A program made the position numbers and the translations under genes. Below, in pieces: positions 1-8,539 of a stretch of DNA of 45,678 nt. Each line of letters begins with the position of its first letter. Within the stretch, counting starts at the first letter, position 1. The notes below the pieces were generated by a model that worked only from the letters and a program-made list of their open reading frames with translations, did not search any database and was not told the origin of the DNA. Origin of the DNA: Flavobacterium sp. (GTDB lineage: Bacteria > Bacteroidota > Bacteroidia > Chitinophagales > Chitinophagaceae); the NCBI GenBank assembly GCA_030053925.1, contig JASGCX010000013.1, forward strand, positions 19,321 through 64,998, written 5' to 3'.

Positions 1-126
1 TTCTAGGTTTACGCTAGGCAATTCATGGTTGTAGAAATGTCATTCTAGGTTTACGCTAGGCAATTCATGGTTGTAGAAATGTCATTCTAGGTTTACGTTA
101 GGCAATTCATCGTGGTAAAAATGCCA
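1..126. repeat. three tandem copies of a 42-bp unit
   Basis: Three head-to-tail 42-bp units start at 1, 43 and 85. The first two are identical; the third differs at a few bases and is followed by unrelated sequence. Each begins TTCTAGGTTTACG. The array may extend left of the window. 42 bp is twice the 21-bp unit of two other arrays here (4545-5174 and 43547-43768), but the sequences are not obviously alike. No gene is seen in 1-308. Confidence 0.9.
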
Positions 127-243
127 TTCTCTATCGCTTGGTGTCTCATCAACCAATAGAAAAAACCGTTTGGTATCAAGTTAATTTATCTCCTAAACAT
201 AATTAACTGCCTTATTTGTATAAAAATCGCAAATTATAATGCG

Positions 244-269
244 TTTACCCTTTGCCAATAATGGGTAAA
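244..269 (+). promoter_or_regulatory. inverted repeat upstream of the helicase gene
   Basis: TTTACCC (244-250) and GGGTAAA (263-269) form a perfect 7-bp inverted repeat 40 bp before the helicase start. The sequence TACCCTTTG within it resembles a Bacteroidota -7 box with one extra base. It could be a leader hairpin or an operator at the promoter; the sequence does not decide which. Confidence 0.3.
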
Positions 270-308
270 TAACTACTACACACACAAATAAGCCGTAGGT
301 TTGCGGCA

Positions 309-1637
309 ATGCAACACTTACCTATTTCTACGGCCACTATATTGGCAAATCTTAAAATAGATGCTTTAAACCCAATGCAAGAAGCATCGCTATTGGCAAA
401 TGCACAGCACAATAACGTAATACTTTTATCTGCCACAGGTTCGGGTAAAACCTTGGCTTTTATGCTGCCAGTATTGCCGCTGCTAGATGCAGCCAATAAA
501 AATACACAAGCCCTTATAATTGTACCTTCTCGTGAGTTAGCGCAGCAAATAGAAGATGTATTTAAGCAAATGGGTACAGGCTTAAAAATTACCAGTTGCT
601 ACGGTGGCCACAAGCGTGAAACAGAGGAAAACAATTTAATACAGCCACCTGCAATTATTGTAGGTACACCGGGCCGCTTGGCCGATCATATTCGTAGGGG
701 CAGCATTACTATTGATACCATTACAACCTTAGTGCTTGATGAGTTTGACAAATCGCTAGAACTGGGCTTTCAAGATGAAGTATCTTTTATTATAAGCAGT
801 TTACCATCGGTTAAAAAACGTATTCTCACATCGGCAACCGAAGCAGTAGATATACCCGAATTTTTAGGCTTTACCAACGCAAAACGCTTAAATTATTTAC
901 CTACCGAAAAAGATAACAGTAACAAGTTGCTTGTACAAAAAGTACTAAGTGCCGATAAAGATAAAATAGAAACAGTGTTTAAACTTATTTGCCACTTGGG
1001 CAATCGGTCTACCATTGTATTTTGTAACCATAGAGAATCGGTTAATCGTACAAGTGATTTGCTAGCAAAACAAGGCATTAGCAACGAATTTTACCATGGT
1101 GCGCTAGAGCAGCAAGAGCGTGATAGTGCCTTGTGTAAATTTAGAAATGGTAGTACCAATGTGTTGGTAACAACCGATTTGGCGGCTCGTGGGTTAGACA
1201 TTCCCAATATTCGCTACATTATACATTATCACTTACCAGCCACCGAAGATGTATTTGTGCATCGCAACGGCAGAACCGCTCGCATGGAAGCAAGTGGTAC
1301 AGCTATTTTACTATTATCTTCAGGCGAAACATTGCCCGAATTTATTGACCAAAACATTGAAGAATTAATAGTACCAAACAATAGCCCCTTACCCGAAAAA
1401 CCAAAATGGACCACCTTGTTTATTGCCGCTGGCAAAAAAGATAAAGTAAACAAGATAGATATTGTAGGCTTTTTGGGCAACAAAGGCGAGCTTAAAAAAG
1501 AAGATATTGGCCTAATAGAAGTGAAAGACTTTTTTAGTTTTGTGGCGGTACGCAAAAATAAAGTAGGCGAAGTGCTGCGTTTAATACGTGACGAACGTAT
1601 TAAAAACAAGAAGGTAAAAATAGAAGTAGCCAAGTAA
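309..1637 (+). CDS. dbpA: DEAD-box RNA helicase, DbpA-like
   Basis: ATP-dependent RNA helicase of 442 aa. DbpA-type enzymes act on 23S rRNA during large-subunit assembly (family knowledge). Visible motifs in order: Walker A SATGSGKT (about residue 41), PSRELAQQI, GTPGR, motif II DEFD in VLDEFDKSLELGF, TSAT, TTDLAARGLDIPNI, and HRNGRTAR as motif VI. The last 75 residues (from about VNKIDIVGFLGNKGEL) look like a DbpA RNA-binding domain, which separates it from CsdA- or RhlE-type helicases. Motif II is DEFD instead of DEAD; the D-E pair that binds Mg-ATP is kept. The ATG at 309 places motif I at the usual distance from the N-terminus. The gene is monocistronic and convergent with the CDGSH gene. 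Confidence 0.88.
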   Translation: MQHLPISTATILANLKIDALNPMQEASLLANAQHNNVILLSATGSGKTLAFMLPVLPLLDAANKNTQALIIVPSRELAQQIEDVFKQMGTGLKITSCYGGHKRETEENNLIQPPAIIVGTPGRLADHIRRGSITIDTITTLVLDEFDKSLELGFQDEVSFIISSLPSVKKRILTSATEAVDIPEFLGFTNAKRLNYLPTEKDNSNKLLVQKVLSADKDKIETVFKLICHLGNRSTIVFCNHRESVNRTSDLLAKQGISNEFYHGALEQQERDSALCKFRNGSTNVLVTTDLAARGLDIPNIRYIIHYHLPATEDVFVHRNGRTARMEASGTAILLLSSGETLPEFIDQNIEELIVPNNSPLPEKPKWTTLFIAAGKKDKVNKIDIVGFLGNKGELKKEDIGLIEVKDFFSFVAVRKNKVGEVLRLIRDERIKNKKVKIEVAK

Positions 1638-1641
1638 CTTT

Positions 1642-1722
1642 ATTTACCAAATAGGCACATAGCGTTTTATATAAAAATGTTCTTCGTAAAACCTATGTGC
1701 CTATTGTGCCTATGTGGTAAAT
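1642..1722. terminator. inverted repeat between convergent genes
   Basis: AATAGGCACATAG (1650-1662) pairs perfectly with CTATGTGCCTATT (1693-1705). An outer ATTTACCA (1642-1649) pairs with TGGTAAAT (1715-1722). A second CTATGTG-like copy sits between the right arms, so two alternative stems are possible. It lies between the stops of two convergent genes. No strong U-tract follows, so a bidirectional terminator is an inference from position and structure. Confidence 0.5.
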
Positions 1723-1723
1723 A

Positions 1724-1948
1724 CTAAACTTTTTTAGGTGGCAATGCAAATGCTACTGCTTCATGCTCAAAATGCCCACGATGTGCACCATCGCAAAAAG
1801 GTTTGTTTTTAGATAAACCGCATCTGCAAATAGATACTAATTCTCTACCGCCAAGGTCGTATGTATTGCCTTGCATATCTACAATTTCAAAGTTGCCCTC
1901 TACACGTACCGAGCCATTGTTACTGATGGTTAATTTGGTGCTTGCCAT
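1724..1948 (-). CDS. CDGSH iron-sulfur domain protein
   Basis: Small 74-aa protein with the CDGSH signature C-x-C-x2-S-x3-P-x-C-D-G-A-H, seen as CRCGLSKNKPFCDGAH in the C-terminal half. In this family three Cys and one His bind a redox-active, pH-labile [2Fe-2S] cluster. All four ligands are present. The N-terminal half forms short beta strands (SVRVEGNFEIVDMQG), as usual for bacterial single-domain members. Its cellular role is not known; electron transfer or cluster transfer is suggested for relatives. It is a single gene, followed upstream by the TolC-family gene on the same strand 36 bp away. Confidence 0.85.
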   Translation of the reverse strand: MASTKLTISNNGSVRVEGNFEIVDMQGNTYDLGGRELVSICRCGLSKNKPFCDGAHRGHFEHEAVAFALPPKKV

Positions 1949-1984
1949 ATTTTTTTTGTTGTTAAAGGTGAAGTGTTTGTAGTA

Positions 1985-3286
1985 CTAAAATGTTAATTTA
2001 TTGGCTATTTGCTGTAAGCTAATTTCTGCTGCTTTTGCGGCATAGCTTAGGTTTACAAGTCTGTAGCCTTCGTTCTCAAAGCTTTGCTGCGCTTGCTTTA
2101 CATCTATAATAGTTGCTTGGCCTAGTTGAAAACGTTGCAATACTAGGTCTAATAGTTTAAGCGATAGTTGGTAATTATCGTTCTCGGTTTTTAACTGTTG
2201 CAAGGTATTGGTATAAGATTGATAGCTACGCACGGCATTGGCTTCAAAATCTCTTAATAGCATATCGTGCTGTGTTTGTGCGCTTTTGGTATTAATGTTG
2301 GCTATTTTTTGCTGACGCTTAAATACACTACCATTATAAATAGGAATAACTACATTAAGCCCAATAAATGGGCCATAGCTTTGGTTAAGCAACGAAAAAC
2401 CACCAGCCGTTTTATTGTTGCTAAAGTTAATACCGGTATTCACTCTTACAGTAGGGTAACGTAGTGCGGCAGTTTCTTTTTCTATTAAACCATTAATTTT
2501 TATTTGCTGCTCGGCAGCCAATACTTGGGGGTTGTTTTTGATGCCCGCTTGTATAGCATCAAGGCTAAGGTTATTATTTACCAAAATGGTATCGTTAATA
2601 AAAAGGCTACTATCTGCCTTTAACAACATCAGGGTTAGCAAATCTGTTTTAGCCAAGTCTATTACTAATTGCTGTGCTTGCTGCTGTTGCATCAAAGCAT
2701 TTAGATCTAATTGTGCTTGATACAAATCGGCATTGTTAGATAAGCCAACCTCTCTACGTGTTTGTAAAATGCTAAGTCTTTGTTTTGATACTTCAATAGA
2801 TTGAGCAATAGTTTTTAGGTAACTCTGTTGCCTTACTACATCGTAGTATTTGGTCATTACACTAGCAATAGTGCTTTGTATTTGGGCATTTAGTAGCGAG
2901 GTGCTTTGCTGTTGCAATTGCGCTAAACGATTTTTTGTAGCCACTACACGGTAGCCATTAAACAATACAATACTACCTGTAACACCAGTAGTTAGTACAT
3001 TAGAGGCAACACCAGTTTGCTGTGCATTACGCGAAGGGTCCGAAAATTTTTGATTGATATTGGTTAGCTGTTCGTTATCGTTAGCGGTAGCAGAAACAGT
3101 AGGCAAGCCACCCGCAATACCAATGTGGTTATTAATGGTATTTATTTCAAGATTGTTTTTGGCTAACTGTATATCGTAACTGTTTTTAAGAGCCGTGTTT
3201 ACAGCATCTTGTAATGATAATTTTTGCTGCGCAAATGCACAAGCTGTTATAGTAAGCCCCAATAAAACAAATGGTATTTTCTTCAT
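1985..3286 (-). CDS. TolC-family outer membrane efflux protein
   Basis: 433-aa outer-membrane channel subunit of the TolC/OEP family. The N-terminus is a signal peptide (MKKIPFVLLGLTITACAFAQ, cleavage near AFA-Q), followed by the typical start LSLQDAVNTALKNSYDI. The rest is long amphipathic helices rich in Gln, Leu and Asn with two internal OEP repeats, each ending in a short beta segment, for example GFSLLNQSYGPFIGLNVVIP. Such proteins trimerise and connect to periplasmic adaptors and RND, MFS or ABC pumps. No adaptor or pump gene is adjacent here, so the partner is encoded elsewhere or upstream of the window. Length is normal for Bacteroidota members. Confidence 0.88.
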   Translation of the reverse strand: MKKIPFVLLGLTITACAFAQQKLSLQDAVNTALKNSYDIQLAKNNLEINTINNHIGIAGGLPTVSATANDNEQLTNINQKFSDPSRNAQQTGVASNVLTTGVTGSIVLFNGYRVVATKNRLAQLQQQSTSLLNAQIQSTIASVMTKYYDVVRQQSYLKTIAQSIEVSKQRLSILQTRREVGLSNNADLYQAQLDLNALMQQQQAQQLVIDLAKTDLLTLMLLKADSSLFINDTILVNNNLSLDAIQAGIKNNPQVLAAEQQIKINGLIEKETAALRYPTVRVNTGINFSNNKTAGGFSLLNQSYGPFIGLNVVIPIYNGSVFKRQQKIANINTKSAQTQHDMLLRDFEANAVRSYQSYTNTLQQLKTENDNYQLSLKLLDLVLQRFQLGQATIIDVKQAQQSFENEGYRLVNLSYAAKAAEISLQQIANKLTF

Positions 3287-3421
3287 AAAGTGAAGTTATC
3301 TTGCCTAAGCACGGCATCCAATACTAATTACATCAACGGTTGTAACAAAATTGCAAATGCACGTGCTTACATGGTTTTTATAATCGGGCAAATAAGTAAG
3401 CGCATTTACAATTAATATGCT

Positions 3422-4138
3422 TTAGCTTACTAAAGTACCTACATCTTTACCTTCTACCACTTGCAATAAGTTGCCAGGGCGGTTCATGTCAAATACAATA
3501 ATTGGCATTTTATTTTCCATGCAAAGTGTAAAGGCTGTCATATCCATCACCTTTAGGTTTTTGGTAATACAGTCTTGGTACGATAATTTTTCAAATCTAG
3601 TAGCGGTTAGGTCTTTTTCGGGGTCGGCATTGTAAATACCATCAACCCTTGTACCTTTTAAAATTACGTCAGCTTTCATTTCTATAGCACGTAAGCTACC
3701 GGCTGTATCTGTAGTAAAATAGGGGTTGCCAGTACCAGCACCAAAAATTACCACACGGCCTTTTTCTAAGTGGCGCAATGCTTTTCTACGAATATAGGGT
3801 TCGGCTACTTGCTCCATATTAATAGCACTTTGTAAACGGGTATAAACGCCAATTTTTTCTAGCATTGCCTGCATAGCCATAGCATTAATTACGGTTGCAA
3901 GCATACCCATATAATCACCATGAGCACGTTCTATACCGCTATCGGCCTCGTTCATACCACGGTAAATATTGCCACCACCAATTACAATTGCCACCTGTAC
4001 GCCCATATCGGTAACCATTTTAATATCGTGGGCGTATTGTTCTATAATTTGGGGGTTAAATGGATCGCCATTGCGTTGTTCGCCCAATAAAGCCTCGCCA
4101 GATAATTTTAAAAGAACACGTTTGTACTTTGGTAGCAT
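3422..4138 (-). CDS. pyrH: UMP kinase
   Basis: Uridylate kinase, UMP + ATP to UDP + ADP, of the amino acid kinase fold; essential for pyrimidine nucleotide synthesis. The start chosen is the ATG at 4138, giving [19 protein letters not shown] and 238 aa, the usual length. A longer reading to 4216 adds 26 residues not expected in the family. Motifs: KLSGEALLG (phosphate binding), [41 protein letters not shown], and the C-terminal [20 protein letters not shown]. All are typical of bacterial PyrH. In many Bacteroidota pyrH lies near frr; here it stands alone on the minus strand. Confidence 0.95.
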   Translation of the reverse strand: MLPKYKRVLLKLSGEALLGEQRNGDPFNPQIIEQYAHDIKMVTDMGVQVAIVIGGGNIYRGMNEADSGIERAHGDYMGMLATVINAMAMQAMLEKIGVYTRLQSAINMEQVAEPYIRRKALRHLEKGRVVIFGAGTGNPYFTTDTAGSLRAIEMKADVILKGTRVDGIYNADPEKDLTATRFEKLSYQDCITKNLKVMDMTAFTLCMENKMPIIVFDMNRPGNLLQVVEGKDVGTLVS

Positions 4139-4346
4139 GAAATAGATTTTTGATTGCTGCAAATAACCCGTTTTTTTACAGATGTTCCAAGCCTTTATTT
4201 TTAAAGATGATACCACAAGTGGATATATATTTTGCTGGCACCTGTTATTAGGCTACTATTACTGTTAGGTGATGTTTTTATTTAGATAAAACGCCACCTT
4301 TAATTATCACTGCATATAAAACAAGTAAAACTCAAAAATAGTAGCT

Positions 4347-4538
4347 ATGAAAATAAAATACGATAAACAAACAGATGTGTTATACATACAGTTAAACAAT
4401 AACACTATTTCTGAAAGTGAAGACAACAAAGGCGTAATTGTAGATTACGATAATGATAGTAATGTTGTAGGAATTGAAATATTAAACGCTTCAAGTAAAT
4501 TGCCACAACCCAATATTGTTGAGTACGAAATGGCTTAA
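4347..4538 (+). CDS. DUF2283 family protein
   Basis: 63-aa protein matching the DUF2283 pattern: MKIKYDKQTDVLYIQL, then a Glu/Asp-rich turn, GVIVDYDNDSNVVGIEIL, and a short C-terminal tail. The fold is a small beta sheet with one helix. In many genomes DUF2283 genes follow a DUF4258 gene, an arrangement suggestive of toxin-antitoxin pairs; no such partner is seen upstream here, so the gene may be an orphan. It ends right before the 21-bp repeat array (stop at 4538, first repeat at 4545). Confidence 0.75.
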   Translation: MKIKYDKQTDVLYIQLNNNTISESEDNKGVIVDYDNDSNVVGIEILNASSKLPQPNIVEYEMA

Positions 4539-4544
4539 TGTGTT

Positions 4545-5174
4545 TTACACAAAGCCATCAATATTTTACACGAAGCCACTTGCACTTTACACACTTCAAA
4601 AATAATCTTACACCAAGCCACTTGCATTTTACACATTTCAAAAATAATCTTACACACTTCAAAAAATATTTTACACGAAGCCATTTGCATTTTACACACT
4701 TCAAAAATAATCTTACACAAAGCCATCATTATCTTACACGATGCCATTTGTATTTTACACAATTCAAAAATAATCTTACACACTTCAAAAAATATTTTAC
4801 ACGAAGCCACTTGTATTTTACACACTTCAAAAATAATCTTACACGAAGCCACTTGTACTTTACACAATTCAAAAATAATTTTACACGAAGCCACTTGTGT
4901 TTTATACAATCCAAAAATAATCTTACACGAAGCCACTTGTGTTTTACACACTTCAAAAATAATCTTACACACTTCAAAAAATATTTTACACGAAGCCACT
5001 TGTATTTTACACACTTCAAAATTAATCTTACACGAAGCCACTTGTGTTTTACACACTTCAAAAATAATCTTACACTAAGCCATCTATATTTTACACGAAG
5101 CCACTTGTGTTTTACACAATTCAAAAGTAATCTTACACGAAGCCATTTGCACTTTACACAAATCAAAAATAATT
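4545..5174. repeat. 30 strictly phased 21-bp repeats (TTACAC core)
   Basis: Starting at 4545, TTACAC (one TTATAC variant) recurs every 21 bp, without loss of phase, to the last copy at 5154: 30 units in 630 bp. The 15 bp after the core fall into a few types: GAAGCCACTTGTATT-like, ACTTCAAAAATAATC-like, ACTTCAAAAAATATT-like and AAAGCCATCAATATT-like. The first two mostly alternate, giving a 42-bp higher-order period. Because 21 is a multiple of 3, long spurious reading frames run through on both strands. No gene is called in it. It lies between the DUF2283 gene and the 241-aa gene. Confidence 0.95.
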
Positions 5175-5301
5175 ATCTACAAACAAGTTAAATACATCCA
5201 CAAAGCAAAAAATATGTTACACAATTATTGTAACCATTGGCACAAAGTATGATACAAATAAACCGCAGACAATTTTGTGTGTATTTTAAATTATATTTTT
5301 T

Positions 5302-6027
5302 ATGGCAAGTTTTTCAGAAAACACTTTTGGGGCGAGAATTGCCAACGCAGAAGCAATTTCAACTCACTTAAAGTCTTTCACTAGTTTTGTAGCACCAACT
5401 ACCGATACTTCAATTGCTAGTATAGACATTTTAATAGCATCGGTAAAAACCGAAAATTCGAGAATAGCAACCAACAAGTTTGCCTACTCTACCGCAGTAG
5501 ATGTTAGAGCAAAACTATTTTTTAAAACACCAGACTGCGTAGAGAAGTTACTAAGCCCAATTACAGCAGCAGTAAAAGCTAAGTTGGGCAAAACGTCAAA
5601 ACCAGCAACAGACATTGCTGCATTAGCAATAAAAATTCGTGGTGAAAAAAAGCAGAAAAACGATACACCGGCGGCAGAGGGTACAGAGCGTAAAAAGGTA
5701 GACCCTGTTTCGCAATCGGAGCGTTCTTACGGTTCAATAACACAGCATTTTGCCAACATTATTGCCATAGTTACAGCATTGGGTACAAACTATGCACCAG
5801 TAAACGCTACCATTAATGTTGCAGCACTTACTACAAAAATTGAAACTATTAAAACTGCAAACAATACTGTTACTTCTACTTACGCAGCATTAAAAACTTC
5901 GATTGATGGCAGGCAAAGCCTTTATGAAGATTTATCTGCAAGAACACAACGCATTAAGGATGCAGTTAAAAGTCAGTATGGTGTTGGCTCATCGGAGTAC
6001 AAATTGATTAAAGGACTAAAAGTTTAA
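5302..6027 (+). CDS. hypothetical protein, helical and Ala/Thr-rich
   Basis: 241-aa protein of unknown function. No signal peptide or membrane segment is visible. It is rich in Ala, Thr, Ser and Lys, and looks mostly helical, with two similar halves (around SFTSFVAPTTDTSIASID and ALGTNYAPVNATINVAAL) joined by a charged linker (GEKKQKNDTPAAEGTERKK, about residues 113-131). The two halves suggest an internal duplication. The C-terminus YGVGSSEYKLIKGLK resembles the end of small hypothetical proteins that are common in Bacteroidota; this is recollection, not a search. The gene starts 127 bp after the 21-bp array and ends 12 bp before the left copy of the island-flanking direct repeat. Confidence 0.8.
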   Translation: MASFSENTFGARIANAEAISTHLKSFTSFVAPTTDTSIASIDILIASVKTENSRIATNKFAYSTAVDVRAKLFFKTPDCVEKLLSPITAAVKAKLGKTSKPATDIAALAIKIRGEKKQKNDTPAAEGTERKKVDPVSQSERSYGSITQHFANIIAIVTALGTNYAPVNATINVAALTTKIETIKTANNTVTSTYAALKTSIDGRQSLYEDLSARTQRIKDAVKSQYGVGSSEYKLIKGLKV

Positions 6028-6039
6028 AACGTTCACAGG

Positions 6040-6199
6040 CGCACCCCACAAAGCAAGGCACATTTGCACCCCACCAAACCAACGCTACAAGGCAAACCTT
6101 GCAAAAAGCGCCTTGCTTTTCTTCCCACACACGGCAACCTCTGCACGTTTAACAGGGCAAGCAGCACAAACGCCCAACATTAGGTTTGGTGCTATTGGG
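6040..6199. repeat. left copy of about 160-bp direct repeat flanking the island
   Basis: This segment recurs almost unchanged at 18403-18561. Differences are few: one extra C near the start, and gcaagcag versus gcaaacag and attagg versus atttgg near the end. Inside are two inverted pairs in interlocked order: AAAGCAAGGC with GCCTTGCTTT, and CACCAAACC with GGTTTGGTG. Between them are AAGGCAAACCTT and the segment TTTAACAGGGCAAGCAGCAC. The copies bracket the 6594-18136 operon, suggesting that the island entered or can leave by recombination here. No recombinase gene is nearby. Confidence 0.9.
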
Positions 6200-6593
6200 A
6201 TATTGTGTCAACTTTTTTTCTTTATTCTGCTTTTATTTGGGAAGGACGTTATATATTTGACTTCGGATACGTGCTGACGTAGCTCTAATTCCCTAACAAC
6301 GCCAAGCCTAACAAAACGACACAGCAAGAATGAACGACAGAAATAAACATAAAGTAACGGGATATAAGAACCAACAGACAGCCGAACCAAAAGCCAACAC
6401 TTCTGTATTTTTATTTTTCCCAACGCACATTTTTAAAAAACACTTTTAGCCAGCCGCACAAATAGCACATTTGGTTTTGCCCTAAACCCAAGCCGCCCCT
6501 TCGCAAAACCCAAAGAGCCATTTTTTGCCAACGCATAGTTTCCCTAACTCAATTTAATATTATATTTCACCCGACCTTTGAAACATAAAAGAT
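6200..6593. other. intergenic region with likely operon promoter
   Basis: About 390 bp with no convincing gene; the only open frame is a short minus-strand one of odd composition. It ends with GACCTTTGAAAC at 6573-6584, which resembles the Bacteroidota -7 box (TAnnTTTG) 14 bp before the first operon gene; no clear -33 box was found. Around 6470-6530 an imperfect inverted pair (TTGGTTTTGC and GCAAAACCCAA) is present. The operon promoter is placed here by inference. Confidence 0.4.
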
Positions 6594-8120
6594 ATGGCCA
6601 ATAATTACAACAACAATAATAATTTATGGAATGCAGCAAAGTCAATGGTTTTGACCATTCTTTTTTATACTACTTTAATGCTATCATCTTGCAGTGACGA
6701 CCCTGCACAGGTGTTAGACAAGAAAATAAATGTTGCTATCCGAAGCGGAAACAACATTGACGTGAAAGAGTGGAACGATTTAACCAAATACATCACAGAC
6801 AACAAAGCCGAGTTTGCCGACTTCATGGCAGGCGAAACGGTAAGCTCAAAAAAGCTAACTGACTATATTCTAGCTTTCTCTCAAGGACATAGACGAGGTG
6901 GACAAACCGACCCAGAAATTTTCAATCCGAAAACAACAACTGAAAGTTCCATCAAACCGCAAGTCAAATTTTTTATTGAAAACTCTGGTAGCATGGACGG
7001 CTACATAAGAAACACAACAGAGTTTGAAGCGGCATTATCTGACTTGCTTGTTCAATTACAATATCATTACGACAACAAAAATTTAAAAGTAAATTTCATC
7101 AACTCAAAAGTTTATCCCTCACAAATGGACGAAGTACAAAACTTTGTTGAAGCATTAGAACCTGAAAAAGCTCCTTACAAAGTTGGCGACAGGAGAATGA
7201 GCAAACTGAATGAAATTTTAAAAATGATTTTAGACAGCACCAACCAAAGCAACATTTCAATACTTGTTTCAGATTGCATCTATTCACTTGACAAGAAGAA
7301 TGACACCGAAGGAGCATTGGAATTTGAAAAGAGTTTAACCAAAGGAGCTTTTCTTGAAAAGTCAAAACAATTTGGCTTCGCCACCATTGTTTTAAAAATG
7401 AAATCAAAGTTCACTGGTAATTATTGGAACAAAGACAACGGTTCTGTTTATCTCAATGGAGCATCAAGACCTTATTACATTTGGATAATTGGCTCCAACG
7501 AACACATCAATGAATTTTCAAAAAAGATAAAAACCCAATCCTTAAAAGGATTTGAATACAGTTATTTTCTTTCAAACTTCACCAAAGAAAAACAGCCTTA
7601 CTATTCTGTATTAAAAGAAACCAACAAAGTTGGTTCTTTCAAACAGACCGACAGAAACGAGAAAGATGTAAAGAGCATCAACGATGTTGAGTTTGATGGA
7701 GGCACATTGCAATTTGCAATTGCAATTGACTTAGGCAACATTCCAGTTGATTCATCTTACTTGACAAACCCGAAAAATTATGTTGTGCCAGATGGCTTTA
7801 TTGTAAGGTCAATTCAGAAAATAGACAGAAACAAATTATCTCAAAGAGATATGGTAACTGTTGAAAAAACAACCGCTACTCATTTTGTTACCGTTTCAAC
7901 AACAAGCAAATTCACAACGCAAGATTTGAAACTTGAACTATCAAATAAAATTCCTACTTGGGTTGAGCAAAGCAATAGTCTTGACGACAGAAATGTAAAA
8001 GATGAATTAGACAAAACCTTCGGTTTGTCTTATTTGGTTCAAGGAGTTTCGGAGGCTTACGCCACCCAAAACCCCGAACAAACTTCCTACTTCAAAATAA
8101 TAATAACCATAAAAAAGTAA
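6594..8120 (+). CDS. lipoprotein with von Willebrand A-like domain
   Basis: 508-aa first gene of the island operon. After an Asn-rich start, a hydrophobic segment (VLTILFYTTLMLSSC) ends in a lipobox with Cys about residue 33, so the protein is predicted to be membrane-anchored on the periplasmic side. A vWA-like domain starts near residue 125: VKFFIENSGSMDGYI reads as a MIDAS-type motif with Glu in place of the first Asp, and ISILVSDCIYS later fits the second acidic MIDAS segment. The C-terminal 200 residues are beta-rich and unrecognised. vWA domains usually mediate metal-dependent protein-protein contact. The next gene follows after 6 bp. Function in the complex is inferred: an outer-face sensor or scaffold. 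Confidence 0.75.
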   Translation: MANNYNNNNNLWNAAKSMVLTILFYTTLMLSSCSDDPAQVLDKKINVAIRSGNNIDVKEWNDLTKYITDNKAEFADFMAGETVSSKKLTDYILAFSQGHRRGGQTDPEIFNPKTTTESSIKPQVKFFIENSGSMDGYIRNTTEFEAALSDLLVQLQYHYDNKNLKVNFINSKVYPSQMDEVQNFVEALEPEKAPYKVGDRRMSKLNEILKMILDSTNQSNISILVSDCIYSLDKKNDTEGALEFEKSLTKGAFLEKSKQFGFATIVLKMKSKFTGNYWNKDNGSVYLNGASRPYYIWIIGSNEHINEFSKKIKTQSLKGFEYSYFLSNFTKEKQPYYSVLKETNKVGSFKQTDRNEKDVKSINDVEFDGGTLQFAIAIDLGNIPVDSSYLTNPKNYVVPDGFIVRSIQKIDRNKLSQRDMVTVEKTTATHFVTVSTTSKFTTQDLKLELSNKIPTWVEQSNSLDDRNVKDELDKTFGLSYLVQGVSEAYATQNPEQTSYFKIIITIKK

Positions 8121-8126
8121 AACGAT

Positions 8127-8522
8127 ATGAACGATTTATTTGCACCACTCTTTGAGTTCTTTTACTACACCGTTCCGTTTTCAGACGACTTGTATGCAGA
8201 AGGACTTTATTCCTCATTAGGAGTTTGCAATGTTTTGATAAGCCTATTTTTTGTAGTTCTGTTTTACTACATAATAAACAGACCTGCATTTTCAAAATGG
8301 TATCACTGGCTTATAATTTTGCTAATAAATTTTGGCGTTGCATTTACATTCGGTGTATTGTTGCCCCAAACAAAATTTGTTGCTTTGAACATTGAATATC
8401 ACAGTGAGTATTATGCATTCGGCTTAATGAATGCTTTGATTGCATCCTTGTTTTATTTTTTCATTTCATTTATGATTCGTTGGTGGAGCACCAACGCCAA
8501 ACGAACACCATTTCCACATTAA
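8127..8522 (+). CDS. small three-helix membrane protein
   Basis: 131-aa integral membrane protein with three clear hydrophobic segments at about residues 32-50 (VLISLFFVVLFYYIIN), 63-82 (WLIILLINFGVAFTFGVLL) and 97-120 (FGLMNALIASLFYFFISFMI). The N-terminal 30 residues are aromatic and acidic; the C-terminus is short and basic. I recognise no family. It sits 6 bp after the vWA lipoprotein gene and 17 bp before the tubulin-like gene, so it is very likely co-transcribed and part of the same envelope complex. Confidence 0.75.
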   Translation: MNDLFAPLFEFFYYTVPFSDDLYAEGLYSSLGVCNVLISLFFVVLFYYIINRPAFSKWYHWLIILLINFGVAFTFGVLLPQTKFVALNIEYHSEYYAFGLMNALIASLFYFFISFMIRWWSTNAKRTPFPH

Positions 8523-8539
8523 TAAAAAACAATTTCAAC

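Noticed and set aside
1229-1633. 134-aa minus-strand frame inside the helicase gene
   Set aside because: It is a shadow of the helicase coding sequence, with no features of its own.
4535-5191. Long open frames of 145 to 217 aa on both strands
   Set aside because: They arise from the 21-bp repeats, whose length is a multiple of three and which happen to lack stops in several frames. The proteins would be pure 7-residue repeats with no start signals.
6040-6199. Integron attC site
   Set aside because: GCCCAAC and GTTTAAC resemble one attC core type (RYYYAAC), and the gene-repeat order is cassette-like. No matching GTTRRRY partner at the other end and no integrase were found, so I keep only the neutral term repeat.
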